A stretch of DNA of 64,000 nucleotides from CAVPDE01 sp963702565 (GTDB lineage: Bacteria; Desulfobacterota; DSM-4660; Desulfatiglandales; HGW-15): positions 62,001 through 126,000 of the forward strand of contig CAVPDE010000022.1 in the NCBI GenBank assembly GCA_963702565.1, given 5' to 3'. A program made the translations under genes and the position numbers. Under the pieces are notes generated by a model. That model worked only from the letters and a program-made list of their open reading frames with translations, was not told where the DNA came from and made no database searches. Positions within the stretch are counted from its first letter, which is position 1; every line of letters starts with the position of its first letter. Shown here piece after piece: positions 17,449 through 25,466 of the stretch.

Positions 17449-17844
17449 ATGACAAAGGCGATGAAAATGAAACAGCTGAGCTTTTCACTGCCCAACAGGA
17501 TCGGGTTGCTTTCGGAGCTGTCCTCTTTCCTCACCGCGGCAAAGATCAACATCGAGGCGATATGCGCGTACGGGATGGGCGACGAGGGTTATTTTATGAT
17601 CGTCACCGACAACAACGCCAAAGCCAAGAAGGTGATCTCCCAGATGGGAGCCAAGGTGAAGGTGGAAGATGTGATCGCCGCTGAGATGCCCAACAAGGTG
17701 GGACAATTGCGGCAAGTGGCAAAGCAAATCTCGGATGCGGGGGTGGACATTCACTATGTGTACGGCAGTCCGGTAAGAGGGAAAATGACAGCGATTGTAA
17801 AGACGGCGGATGACAAAAAAGCCCTAAAAGCGCTGAACAAATAA
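17449..17844 (+). CDS. Tandem ACT-domain protein
   Basis: A small regulatory protein of 131 residues made of two ACT domains. The first is at about 7-70 (FSLPNRIGLLSELSSFLTAA), the second at about 75-131 (EMPNKVGQLRQVAKQISDAG). Such stand-alone ACT proteins are thought to sense amino acids, and in anaerobes they often sit near CoA ligase or indolepyruvate oxidoreductase genes. Here no such partner is adjacent. AAAGGAGG lies about nine bases before the ATG, which is very good. The ligand is unknown. Confidence 0.85.
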   Translation: MTKAMKMKQLSFSLPNRIGLLSELSSFLTAAKINIEAICAYGMGDEGYFMIVTDNNAKAKKVISQMGAKVKVEDVIAAEMPNKVGQLRQVAKQISDAGVDIHYVYGSPVRGKMTAIVKTADDKKALKALNK

Positions 17845-17854
17845 ATCCCTGAGT

Positions 17855-17872
17855 CTTTGGTTTCCGCCAAAG
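17855..17872. terminator. Possible hairpin between ACT and OsmC genes
   Basis: CTTTGG-TTTCCG-CCAAAG can form a six-base-pair stem between convergent genes. No T-tract follows on either strand, so termination is doubtful. Confidence 0.35.
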
Positions 17873-17906
17873 GCGCGAGGGGTCTATGGGCTGTACCGAT
17901 GGGATT

Positions 17907-18380
17907 TCAGGCTTCAACCATTTCGGCTTGCCACGTGCACTGGATGCAACCCTTGACGGACTGATAGGCCGGGCATTTGTCCGAATACACTGCCAGGGCC
18001 CGTTCGGCCTTATCCCTGGAGCCGGCGGGGATCTTGAGTTTGTAAGTCAGGCGGATCCTGGTGATCTTGAGAACGCCGTCCGCGTCTTCAATATCCCCTT
18101 CCACAAAAGAGACTAGATTGTCTGCCGCTTTGATTTCCCGCGCTTCCAGCGCGGCGGCGAAGGTTCCGGTGAGTCACCCGCCAATGCCGGCGATCACGTG
18201 ATCGAGGGTCGCAGGATATTCCGGACCGGTGATCTCTCGGCCGTATTTCTGCTTGTAGAAATTCTTGATGCCGCCGTGAATGCTGAAATGAACGGGCTCC
18301 GTGAAGTTCTCGATGTAGGCCGTGCGATGAGGGCCTTCATGCTTCACGATACGGATGTGGCTGGTGTGGGCTACGGCCAT
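17907..18380 (-). CDS. OsmC-like redox protein with in-frame TGA, probable selenocysteine
   Basis: OsmC/Ohr-fold thiol peroxidase of 157 residues if the TGA at 18176-18174 (codon 69) is read through. The reading before it (ATLDHVIAGIGG) and after it (LTGTFAAALEAREIKAADNL) is one continuous OsmC domain in the same frame. The TGA stands where relatives have the peroxidatic Cys (GGCLTGTF). The second conserved Cys is kept in SDKCPAY. GGAGGT lies eight bases before the ATG. A hairpin 19 bases after the TGA is SECIS-like. OsmC-like selenoproteins have been reported in bacteria, so Sec is more likely than a nonsense mutation. No sel genes are in this window. Confidence 0.85.
18138..18154 (-). promoter_or_regulatory. 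SECIS-like hairpin after the OsmC UGA
   Basis: Starting 19 bases after the UGA, the mRNA can form CCGCGC-UGGAA-GCGCGG, a six-base-pair GC stem with a five-base loop carrying G at positions 2 and 3. UUC and GAA just outside can extend the helix after a bulge. Distance, stem strength and a G in the first loop positions agree with the loose bacterial SECIS rules. Confidence 0.65.
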
Positions 18381-18390
18381 TGGGGACCTC

Positions 18391-19071
18391 CTAATTCACT
18401 TCAAAGGTGACATGTACCTCGACCTGAACGGGGATCTCGCCCACAGCGATCGGTGTTCTTGCCGCTGCAGTCGCCGCCTCCCGCATCACGATCGTGGGAT
18501 GCTCTCTGGAATCATAGGTGATCTTCAAAATCCGCTTGATGGTCATGCCGGCGGCTTTTGCGAGAGCCTCAGCGTCCCTAATGGCGCGCTTGAGAGCCTC
18601 AAGACCCGCTTCCTTCCTCAGGTCCTCTTCTTTGTCGTTGCTGAAGCTCAGGTTCCCGATGCGGCTCACTCCCGCCTCGGCAGCATCGTCAATGAAAGAG
18701 CCCGTTTTGTCGAGATCTTTTGATTCAAGAACAACGGTGTTTCGCACCCTGTATCCGATGACGCGCTCGGTCTTTTCGTAAACCGGAGAGAGGGCAAAAC
18801 CGGTGGTTCTCAATTTGGCATCCTTGTCGGAAACCTTTCTGAGGGCGGCCAGGACCCTCTCGGTCCGTTCGGCATTGTCCCTGACGGCGGCTTGGGCTTT
18901 TGGGGAGTCGGTTTCGACGGCGAAAGAAATGGTCACTGTGGTGGGCAGTGCCATCACAGCAGCCCTGCCGGTGATTTCTATGGTGGAGGGCTTGTCCTCG
19001 GCGAGGATCGGCACAGCAACGCCTAGAAGCAAGAAGAGAGACAGTGAAGCGACAGCGTATTTATATTTCAT
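18391..19071 (-). CDS. SIMPL-domain (DUF541, YggE-like) exported protein
   Basis: A 226-residue protein with a clear signal peptide (about 1-24, SLSLFLLLGVAVPILAED) followed by the SIMPL domain (about 28-226). Family marks include IEITGRAAVMALPTTVTISF, an AALRKVSDKDAKLRTTGF segment and a RNTVVLESKDLDKTGSFID segment. YggE-type proteins are periplasmic and linked to oxidative stress, but their biochemistry is not settled. It lies ten bases upstream of the OsmC-like gene on the same strand, so an oxidative-defence operon is plausible. Confidence 0.85.
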   Translation of the reverse strand: MKYKYAVASLSLFLLLGVAVPILAEDKPSTIEITGRAAVMALPTTVTISFAVETDSPKAQAAVRDNAERTERVLAALRKVSDKDAKLRTTGFALSPVYEKTERVIGYRVRNTVVLESKDLDKTGSFIDDAAEAGVSRIGNLSFSNDKEEDLRKEAGLEALKRAIRDAEALAKAAGMTIKRILKITYDSREHPTIVMREAATAAARTPIAVGEIPVQVEVHVTFEVN

Positions 19072-19193
19072 AAAAGAGCTCCCTGTGGGCTTCGGCCGGT
19101 TTTCGGATGAAAAGGGTGGAATGGATGTCCCTGTTTCTTAATCCGAATAGCCTTTGGTGTCAATCAAGAAAAACCTTAGGGCAGCTGCGCCGG

Positions 19194-19880
19194 CTAAGGG
19201 GAAAGGAGAATTTCGTGCGCTTTGGGGCCGCAGTTCAGGACGAGATCGAAGACGGACAGATTGGCGATGAAGTCTCCCCACAACTGAGGATAAACAGGAA
19301 CAGGTGGGCTGACATAGGTGATCTCTATTCCTTCATCCTGAAAGGATTTCTCATCAAGGAATTTCTTTGCGGACGATTGAGCGACGAACCGAGAAGCACC
19401 CAGTTTTGTGCAAAGGTCCACCAGTCGGCGGTTCCCCGTGGAGGGGATATTTAGGTCAGAGAGCAGAACCAATTTTGTTTGGATCGTGAGGGCTCGCATC
19501 AGGTAACGGATCACCGCAAGATTCAGCTCACCAAGCCTGTCCTTCTTCCCGGAAAAGATTTCCTCGAAAAACTCCAGGTGCTCCGGAAGGTAGGGCGCTT
19601 TCTTGTAAGCGGTTTTGAGGCTCTCCAGGTGCTTTTTCGCCCACCGGCCTTCATGGCAAATTCTTACCTCGCTGATTTTTTGAAGACCCAGTCCCTTTTT
19701 CCAGACCGGTACAGTAATCCACAAGGCTCCCTGGTGGCTCTTGAAGCGATTCCTGGAAATCCAGGTGGTTCCCTGCGGGAACTGCACGTCATCCAGGAGG
19801 ACGAACAGGTCGGACATCCATGCCTTGTAAAAGAAGCCGGGGAAGGGCGCGAAGTACGGCTGATTGGCGGAAAGGATCAT
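19194..19880 (-). CDS. WbqC-family protein
   Basis: A 228-residue cytoplasmic protein starting with the family hallmark NQPYFAPFPGFF, then DDVQFPQGTTWISRNR. Central IPSTGNRRLVDLC and ASRFVAQSSA segments follow. WbqC proteins are found in O-antigen and surface-glycan loci, where they are proposed to modify amino-sugar nucleotides; the reaction is uncertain. No other glycan genes are adjacent here. The upstream gap (19881-20057) contains a GCCTAAAG-type repeat and a CCCTTCGACTGCGCTCAGGG element. Confidence 0.82.
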   Translation of the reverse strand: MILSANQPYFAPFPGFFYKAWMSDLFVLLDDVQFPQGTTWISRNRFKSHQGALWITVPVWKKGLGLQKISEVRICHEGRWAKKHLESLKTAYKKAPYLPEHLEFFEEIFSGKKDRLGELNLAVIRYLMRALTIQTKLVLLSDLNIPSTGNRRLVDLCTKLGASRFVAQSSAKKFLDEKSFQDEGIEITYVSPPVPVYPQLWGDFIANLSVFDLVLNCGPKAHEILLSP

Positions 19881-19960
19881 AGGAAATGCCTAAAGTGAGC
19901 CCTTCGACTGCGCTCAGGGCCATCGGCTAAAGTGCCTGAATTGTCTAAAGTTGAAAACAA
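19881..19960. repeat. GCCTAAAGT units and CCCTTCGA...CAGGG element
   Basis: ATGCCTAAAGT, a CCCTTCGACTGCGCTCAGGG palindromic unit and GTCTAAAGTTG follow each other. Related units recur at 25236-25420 and 43868-43910, always between genes. Confidence 0.5.
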
Positions 19961-20057
19961 CCCAAGAGGAAGGCCGTTGACGGCAACCAAAGACTGTTTA
20001 GAAGTCTAATACGAAAGGGGAAAAAATGAAATAGGATGTGCGAAGGCAGAGCGGGCT

Positions 20058-20846
20058 TCATGATCCGGCGGGCGGTAACACATCAGACATGTGGACCAGT
20101 TCAAACTCCGTCTCCTTGATCCCTTTCAGGAAGTGGCGAATCGCGCGGCTGGTTTCGGCAAAGGGATGCCCGATGCCCACGGCATGGCCGTGCCTTGAGG
20201 CAATCCCCTTAAGCTGATGAAGCTGCCGCAAAATCGAGCTCTCTTCCACTCGGTTGTCAAGGAACACATCTCTTGAAGTCGCAGGCAGGTGGAGCGTCTT
20301 GGCCGTCTTATAACCCTTGGAGTCGCCTGTTGTGAGGCTGTCCACAAAAAAAAGCCCCCGGTCTTTGACAACCTGGAGGGTTTCAAACATTTCTCTGAGC
20401 GATGCGGTGAAACGCGAACCCATGTGGTTGTTCATCCCTGTGGCAAAGGGGACAGAGGAGATGTTCTCTTCCACGGTGTGTGAAATTTTGGTTGGTTCGT
20501 CTCCGACGTAAAGTGCGCCGGGACCCGGACTGAGACCCCGATCGCGCGGTTCCATGGGCTGGTGAAGCATGATTTCATGGCCTTCCTTGTGGATCAAAGA
20601 GGCCGACTCCTCGGACGCGGCGAGCCGAGGCAAAATAGCGAAGGTCATAGGAACGTGGAGGTCCAGGAAGGGTTTTGCGTGGGACAGACTTGCACCAATA
20701 TCATCGATAATTAGGGCAAGACGAGGTCTTGTTCGTGGATTTTGGTCAATATGATCGAAGGCAAGGGCTTTTGAAAGAGAATTAAGCCCGAGGAGGTTTC
20801 CTAAAATAAAAGAGGAGCTACTTAGAAGAAATGTTCTCCTATCCAT
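20058..20846 (-). CDS. Divergent polysaccharide deacetylase (YibQ-like), probable Tat substrate
   Basis: A 262-residue exported protein. The N-terminus MDRRTFLLSSSSFILGN resembles a twin-arginine signal (RRxFL). The deacetylase fold begins at RLALIIDDIGASLSHAKPFL (about 42), with the metal-binding pair in IIDDIG and His residues in EIMLHQPMEP. MNNHMGSRFTAS and GIGHPFAET follow. Proteins of this divergent family accompany envelope maintenance genes, but their substrate is not known. It stands alone. A weak minus-strand promoter candidate (TTGACA at 20932-20927) lies upstream. Confidence 0.82.
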   Translation of the reverse strand: MDRRTFLLSSSSFILGNLLGLNSLSKALAFDHIDQNPRTRPRLALIIDDIGASLSHAKPFLDLHVPMTFAILPRLAASEESASLIHKEGHEIMLHQPMEPRDRGLSPGPGALYVGDEPTKISHTVEENISSVPFATGMNNHMGSRFTASLREMFETLQVVKDRGLFFVDSLTTGDSKGYKTAKTLHLPATSRDVFLDNRVEESSILRQLHQLKGIASRHGHAVGIGHPFAETSRAIRHFLKGIKETEFELVHMSDVLPPAGS

Positions 20847-21185
20847 TTCCTTTCACTGACTTGAGTCATAGATTTGAATCCTAAGTAAAATTGAGTTGAG
20901 CTCTGCCTACAACCAATTGAGGTCTATGTCAAGTAAAAATACAACATGTGGTGCTTTTTTCTCGAATCAGAGGCTGGAATTGGAAAAAGAGCTTTTGAGA
21001 GCAAAAAATCCAGGGTGATTTATTCGGAAGGATTTCATAGTATGGCCGAAACAGAACCAGCGAGCAGTGGACAGTAAGCAGTAGGCAGTCATTCTGTGCC
21101 CGTTCCCCACGCCTCACGGATTCCCGCTTAGTGCTTACTCATTCCTACTGCCCTTGTGAAAGATCAATGACACGGAGAAGGCTTT
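20847..21185. repeat. Intergenic region with AGTAAGCAGTAGGCAGT palindromic repeat
   Basis: No gene is visible in this 339-base divergent gap. At 21062-21155 there is a run of degenerate direct units (AGCAGT, ACAGT, AAGCAGT, AGGCAGT), followed after about 45 bases by complementary units (GTGCTTACTCATTCCTACTG). The two halves can form a long imperfect hairpin. The same family occurs at 23334, 26836 and 41440. Confidence 0.6.
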
Positions 21186-21968
21186 ATGGATGAAAACGGA
21201 AAGATGCCCTTTACAGAGCATCTGGCCGAATTGCGAAAGCGGTTGATCATATGCTTTGGCGGCATAGGGGTGGGATTCGCGATTGCTTACTCCTTCAAGG
21301 AAAGCCTCTTTGTTCTCCTGATGCAGCCTCTCAAGAGTGCGATGACGCCAGGCCAGAAGCTTATTTTCACGGGGCTGCCCGAAGCTTTTTTCGTGTACAT
21401 TGAAGTCTCTTTTTTCGGAGGGATCCTTTTTGCAGCACCCCTGATCCTCTTCCAGATGTGGCTGTTCATTGCCCCGGGGTTGTACAAGAACGAACAGCGG
21501 TTTCTGCTTCCCCTTCTTGTTCTTTCCTGTTTCTTTTTTGCAGGAGGAGTCCTTTTCGGTTACTCCGTGGTCTTTCCCTATGCGTTCAAGTATCTCCTGG
21601 GTTTTGAATCAGACCTTGTCCAGGCTCTCCCCTCCATGAGGGAGTACCTCGCTCTTGCCACCACGCTGCTCATTGCTTTCGGCTTCATCTTCCAGCTTCC
21701 TTTGGTCATGACGATGTTGGCCCGGTTCGGGATGGTCACCCCGCGGTTTCTCAGCAAGAATCGAAAATATGCCCTACTCCTGAGCTTCGTGGTTGCGGCC
21801 ATCATCACGCCCACACCCGATGTGGTGAACCAGCTCCTGATGGCAGGCCCGCTCATTGTTCTTTACGAGGTCAGCATCATCGGCGCGAAACTCTTTGGGA
21901 AGAAACGGGTCAAGCAGGAGGAGGAAGGCGCCATGGAACCCGAGGCAGGGGAAGGGCAGGGGAAGTGA
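21186..21968 (+). CDS. tatC: Sec-independent protein translocase TatC
   Basis: Receptor subunit of the twin-arginine translocase, binding RR signal peptides at the inner membrane. The 260 residues show six hydrophobic helices. Family marks are MPFTEHLAELRKRLI (residues 7-21), SFFGGILFAAPLILFQMW and AIITPTPDVVNQLLMAGPL. The C-terminus is acidic (EEEGAMEPEAGEGQGK). No tatA/B gene is adjacent. Likely clients in this window are DsrO and the YibQ-like deacetylase. It runs directly into the glycerate kinase gene. Confidence 0.95.
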   Translation: MDENGKMPFTEHLAELRKRLIICFGGIGVGFAIAYSFKESLFVLLMQPLKSAMTPGQKLIFTGLPEAFFVYIEVSFFGGILFAAPLILFQMWLFIAPGLYKNEQRFLLPLLVLSCFFFAGGVLFGYSVVFPYAFKYLLGFESDLVQALPSMREYLALATTLLIAFGFIFQLPLVMTMLARFGMVTPRFLSKNRKYALLLSFVVAAIITPTPDVVNQLLMAGPLIVLYEVSIIGAKLFGKKRVKQEEEGAMEPEAGEGQGK

Positions 21969-21970
21969 TC

Positions 21971-23332
21971 ATGGAAACCGAGCCGGCAAATCTCCTGGGC
22001 ATGATGCGATCTCAAGCGGAAAAGCTTTTTCGCGCGTCTTTGAAAAGGGTCGACCCCTATGAAGCGGTGAGGCGCTTTGTGCGGCTCGACGGGAAAAAGC
22101 TTCTCCTCCATCAGGAAGGCGAGCCGGAGGACGTGCTGGACCTCCAGGCGTATGACCGCATCTTTGTGGTCGGCGGCGGAAAAGCCACGGCACCCATGGC
22201 TCGAGCCGTGGAAGACATTCTGGGCGAACGAATCAGGAAAGGCATCATCAATGTGAAGTATGGCTTTGCGGAGGAGTTGCTTCGCACGGAGATCATCGAG
22301 GCAGGGCATCCCCTTCCTGATCAGAAAGGGGTGGAGGGGGCAAGAAAAATCGTGGATCTGTTGCAGTCGGCCGGGGAAAGGGATCTTGTTTTTTCCCTCA
22401 TCTCCGGAGGCGGGTCTGCCCTGCTCCCCCTGCCTGCCGGACCCATTACTCTGAACGAGAAGCAAGCTCTCACCAAGAGACTGCTTGAGTGCGGAGCCAG
22501 CATAGAAGAAATCAACGCGCTTCGAAAGCACATCTCCCTCTCCAAAGGTGGACAACTGGCAAGGGCTGCCTTTCCGGCAACCACCGTGAACCTGATGCTT
22601 TCCGATGTGGTGGGCGACAAGATGGACGTGATCGCATCAGGACCCTTTGTTCCGGATCAGAGCACTTTCCAGGAAGCTTGGGCGATCATCGAGAAATATG
22701 AACTCACGGACATCCCTGAATCCATAAGGGCCCATGTCCAGAGGGGTCTGAAAAGCAAGATACCGGAGACACCCAAAGCAGGGGACGTCGTTTTCAGCCG
22801 CGTACGCAACCGCGTTGTCGGGAGCAACCTCCTTGCTCTTCAAGCGGCGAAAGAAGAAGCTGAACGCATGGGCTACAGGACCCTGATCCTCTCCTCGATG
22901 GTTGAAGGGGAAACCAAAGAGGTCGCGAGAGTGCACGCAGCCATCGCAAAGGAAATCCTCGCTTCAGGTCAACCCCTTGGGCCGCCAGCGTGCGTCATTT
23001 CAGGCGGAGAGACGACCGTCACCATCCGGGGCCATGGCCTTGGCGGAAGAAACCAGGAGTTCTGCCTGGCCGCAGCCCTGGATCTCACGGCCCTGCCGGC
23101 CAGAGTGGTCGTGCTCAGCGGAGGAACGGACGGAAATGACGGGCCGACACCGGCGGCCGGGGCGATCGTTGATCAACACACCGTTCAGCGGGGGATTGAG
23201 GCAGGAATGAAAGCGGCCGAATATCTCCGCAACAATGATTCCTTTCGCTTTTTCGAGAAGACGGGAGAGCTTCTTGTCACCGGGCCGACGAAAACCAACG
23301 TGATGGACGTGAGGCTTGTCCTCGTGCGCTAG
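21971..23332 (+). CDS. Glycerate 2-kinase type (GckA/TtuD, MOFRL family)
   Basis: A 453-residue glycerate kinase of the MOFRL class, phosphorylating D-glycerate at C2; older annotations call it hydroxypyruvate reductase TtuD. The N-terminal nucleotide-binding domain has VVGGGKATAPMARA (about 59) and LISGGGSALLPLP (about 137). The MOFRL domain has VISGGETTVTIRGHGLGGRN (about 339) and LSGGTDGNDGPT. I chose the ATG at 21971 with GGGGAAG five bases upstream; a GTG at 21965 overlapping the tatC stop is possible. It is cotranscribed with tatC by position, with no obvious functional link. Confidence 0.88.
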   Translation: METEPANLLGMMRSQAEKLFRASLKRVDPYEAVRRFVRLDGKKLLLHQEGEPEDVLDLQAYDRIFVVGGGKATAPMARAVEDILGERIRKGIINVKYGFAEELLRTEIIEAGHPLPDQKGVEGARKIVDLLQSAGERDLVFSLISGGGSALLPLPAGPITLNEKQALTKRLLECGASIEEINALRKHISLSKGGQLARAAFPATTVNLMLSDVVGDKMDVIASGPFVPDQSTFQEAWAIIEKYELTDIPESIRAHVQRGLKSKIPETPKAGDVVFSRVRNRVVGSNLLALQAAKEEAERMGYRTLILSSMVEGETKEVARVHAAIAKEILASGQPLGPPACVISGGETTVTIRGHGLGGRNQEFCLAAALDLTALPARVVVLSGGTDGNDGPTPAAGAIVDQHTVQRGIEAGMKAAEYLRNNDSFRFFEKTGELLVTGPTKTNVMDVRLVLVR

Positions 23333-23333
23333 A

Positions 23334-23478
23334 CCAGTAACCAGTAATCAGTGAACAGCAAACAGTGGGAAGCAGGGTGGACCCCACGATTCCTAAGGCC
23401 TTAACCCTCCTGCCGGGGAAAAGGAATAGGTTGCGGACGACCTGAAAGACTGCTTACTGCCTACTGATCACTGGGCTT
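23334..23478. repeat. AGTAATCAGTGAACAGT / ACTGCTTACTGCC palindromic repeat
   Basis: Units CAGTAACCAGTAATCAGTGAACAG at the left and GACTGCTTACTGCC plus TACTGATCACTGG at the right are inverted relative to each other across about 70 bases. It belongs to the same family as 21062-21155. It supplies the last codons and stop of the small frame at 23461-23592. Confidence 0.6.
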
Positions 23479-23592
23479 ACCCAGCCATCTCTGCACCAGG
23501 TAGGGTTTGGTCATTTCGAAAACCATGCAGTCCTCTTCAATGGATTCTTCAGCCTTGTTGATTCCTGAAGGGCTGACTTCCGCCTCAAACAT
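23461..23592 (-). CDS. Small ORF of 43 codons coupled to ruvB
   Basis: Its ATG (23592-23590) overlaps the ruvB stop codon as TAATG, the usual arrangement of translational coupling. The 43-residue product begins MFEAEVSPSGINKAEESIEE and contains EMTKPYLVQRWLGK. It is acidic at the start, and I recognise no family. The last three codons and stop fall inside the palindromic repeat, so the gene may have been shortened by it. It may be a real small protein or a remnant. Confidence 0.45.
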   Translation of the reverse strand: MFEAEVSPSGINKAEESIEEDCMVFEMTKPYLVQRWLGKPSDQ

Positions 23593-24617
23593 TAAAATAG
23601 TTTTTTCTGCTGTGGATCCCTCTCGTCCATGGGGATCCCAAAGTGGCTGTAAGCAAGTTTCGTGGCCACCCGTCCTCGGGGAGTCCTCTTGATGTACCCC
23701 ATCTGGATCAGGAAAGGCTCGTACACGTCTTCCAGGGTGTCTTTCTCTTCGCTCACCGCGGCGGACAAGGTGTCCAGGCCGATCGGTCCTCCGTTGAACT
23801 TCTGGATGATGGTGAGCATGATGTGGCGGTCCATCTTGTCCAGGCCCCGGCCGTCCACGCCGAGCATGTCCAAAGCCTCCTTAGCCACTTCCTGCGTAAT
23901 CACTCCCTGAGCCTCGACCTGGGCGTAATCCCGGACTCTCCGAAGAAGGCGGTTAGCCACTCTGGGAGTCCCTCTGGACCTCCCCGAGAGCTCGAAAGCG
24001 CCGTCCTCGCTGATGGGGATGTCCAGCAGTTTTGCCGAGCGCTGAACGATCTTCCTGAGATCTTCCGGGGTGTAAAACTCGACCCTGAGCACCACACCGA
24101 AGCGCTCCCTCAAGGGAGGGGTGAGTAGTCCGGCGCGGGTGGTTGCTCCCACCAGAGTGAAAGGCGGCAAGGGAATTTTCATGGTTCTGGCGGAAGGACC
24201 CTGGCCGATGATGATGTCGAGCTGGAAATCCTCCATGGCCGGATAGAGGATCTCTTCGACCACGTGGTTCAGGCGGTGGACCTCGTCAATGAACAGCACG
24301 TCTCTCGGCTGAAGGCTTGTGAGGATGGCGGCAAGATCTCCCGGCCTTTCGATCACAGGACCGGAGGTGCTGTTGATGTTCACCTTGAGTTCATTGGCGA
24401 TGATATGAGCCAGTGAGGTTTTCCCGAGGCCCGGGCTTCCATGGAAAAGCACGTGGTCCAGCGCTTCGGAGCGAGCCTTGGCCGCCTCAATGAAGACCCG
24501 GAGATTTCGTTTGAGTTCGTCCTGCCCCACGTAATCATCCAGAGACTTCGGCCTCAGGCTGACTTCGGATGGAAGTTCGTCGGGGTCCGGTTCTGGGTCG
24601 ATAATGGTGTTTTTCAT
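23592..24617 (-). CDS. ruvB: Holliday junction branch-migration helicase RuvB
   Basis: AAA+ motor of the RuvAB branch-migration complex. The 341 residues carry LRPKSLDDYVGQ (about 21), Walker A HGSPGLGKTSLAH (about 59), Walker B VLFIDEVHRL (about 107), sensor I LVGATTRAGLLTPPLRERFG and the C-terminal winged helix (YIKRTPRGRVATKLAYSHFG). It follows ruvA by seven bases. The ruvCAB genes are in the standard order with yebC upstream. Confidence 0.97.
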   Translation of the reverse strand: MKNTIIDPEPDPDELPSEVSLRPKSLDDYVGQDELKRNLRVFIEAAKARSEALDHVLFHGSPGLGKTSLAHIIANELKVNINSTSGPVIERPGDLAAILTSLQPRDVLFIDEVHRLNHVVEEILYPAMEDFQLDIIIGQGPSARTMKIPLPPFTLVGATTRAGLLTPPLRERFGVVLRVEFYTPEDLRKIVQRSAKLLDIPISEDGAFELSGRSRGTPRVANRLLRRVRDYAQVEAQGVITQEVAKEALDMLGVDGRGLDKMDRHIMLTIIQKFNGGPIGLDTLSAAVSEEKDTLEDVYEPFLIQMGYIKRTPRGRVATKLAYSHFGIPMDERDPQQKKLF

Positions 24618-24624
24618 GTCAAGC

Positions 24625-25227
24625 CTAAGCGAGGACTCGTAGGGCCTCTTTGATCAAAGCCTGAAGGTTGAAGGTTTCCAGCCGGGACCGGGCCCTTTCC
24701 ACGGCGTCCCTTGCCGATTTGGCCGAATACCCGAGATTCAGCAGAGCGGAGGCGGCATCGTCGAGCATCCCCTTTTCTTCCGGGGGGAGCACCTGAGAGG
24801 GCAATGGCTCAAGGGTCCCCTTCAGTTTCATGGCTCTTTCCCGAAGTTCAAGGGCGATTCTTTCGGAAGTCTTTTTTCCGATGCCCGGGATCGACTGCAT
24901 TCGGGCTGTGTCCCCCCGGGCCATGGCCTCCAGAAGCTGTTCAGGCCCAATTCCGGAGAGGATGTTGGTCGCGAGCTTCGGTCCGATGCCGGATACGGAG
25001 ATTAGCATGGTGAAGATCTCTTTTTCCAGAGGGGTGTAAAACCCGAAGAGCATCAGGGCATCTTCTCTTACGTGGGTGTAAATGTGAAGGCTCACCCTGC
25101 CGTCCTTCTCAGGCAAGGCATAAAAGGTCGAGAGAGGGACGGTCACTTCATAGCCGATGCCCCCGTTGTCAATAATCACCGATTGAGGGGCTTTGGTGAG
25201 CAAGGTGCCGCTCAGGTGTGCGATCAT
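24625..25227 (-). CDS. ruvA: Holliday junction DNA-binding protein RuvA
   Basis: Tetrameric junction-binding partner of RuvB. The 200 residues have the OB-fold domain I (about 1-63), two helix-hairpin-helix motifs (SGIGPKLATNILSGIGPEQL, and IPGIGKKTSERIALELRER at about 113) and a C-terminal domain III that binds RuvB (about 152-200, DAASALLNLGYSAKSARDAV). It is separated from ruvC by a 240-base repeat-rich gap, so it may have its own expression level. Confidence 0.96.
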   Translation of the reverse strand: MIAHLSGTLLTKAPQSVIIDNGGIGYEVTVPLSTFYALPEKDGRVSLHIYTHVREDALMLFGFYTPLEKEIFTMLISVSGIGPKLATNILSGIGPEQLLEAMARGDTARMQSIPGIGKKTSERIALELRERAMKLKGTLEPLPSQVLPPEEKGMLDDAASALLNLGYSAKSARDAVERARSRLETFNLQALIKEALRVLA

Positions 25228-25235
25228 AAGAGAAG

Positions 25236-25440
25236 TGCCTAAAGTTATAAGAAGTGCCTAAAGTTAAAAACCAGTGACAAGTAACGAGTGACAAGTGACA
25301 AGAAAAAAACCTCTTTTTAACTCGTCACTTGCCCTTCGACGTTGCCCCTCGATTCTACTCGGGGCGGTGAGCCTGTCGAACCGCTCAGGGCCGTGAGCTA
25401 GTCGAACGGTTACTCGTGGCTCGTTACTCTAAAAGCAACC
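25236..25440. repeat. Repeat cluster between ruvC and ruvA
   Basis: Two tandem AAGTGCCTAAAGTTA units (25236-25265) are followed by CAGTGACAAGTAACGAGTGA-type units and their complement AACTCGTCACTTGCCC. Then come CGAACCGCTCAGGG / CCGTGAGCTAGTCGAAC elements and GTTACTCGTGGCTCGTTACTC. The whole forms nested imperfect inverted repeats. No gene is visible. Confidence 0.55.
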
Positions 25441-25466
25441 TGCCACCTGCAACAAGCGACTTGCGT

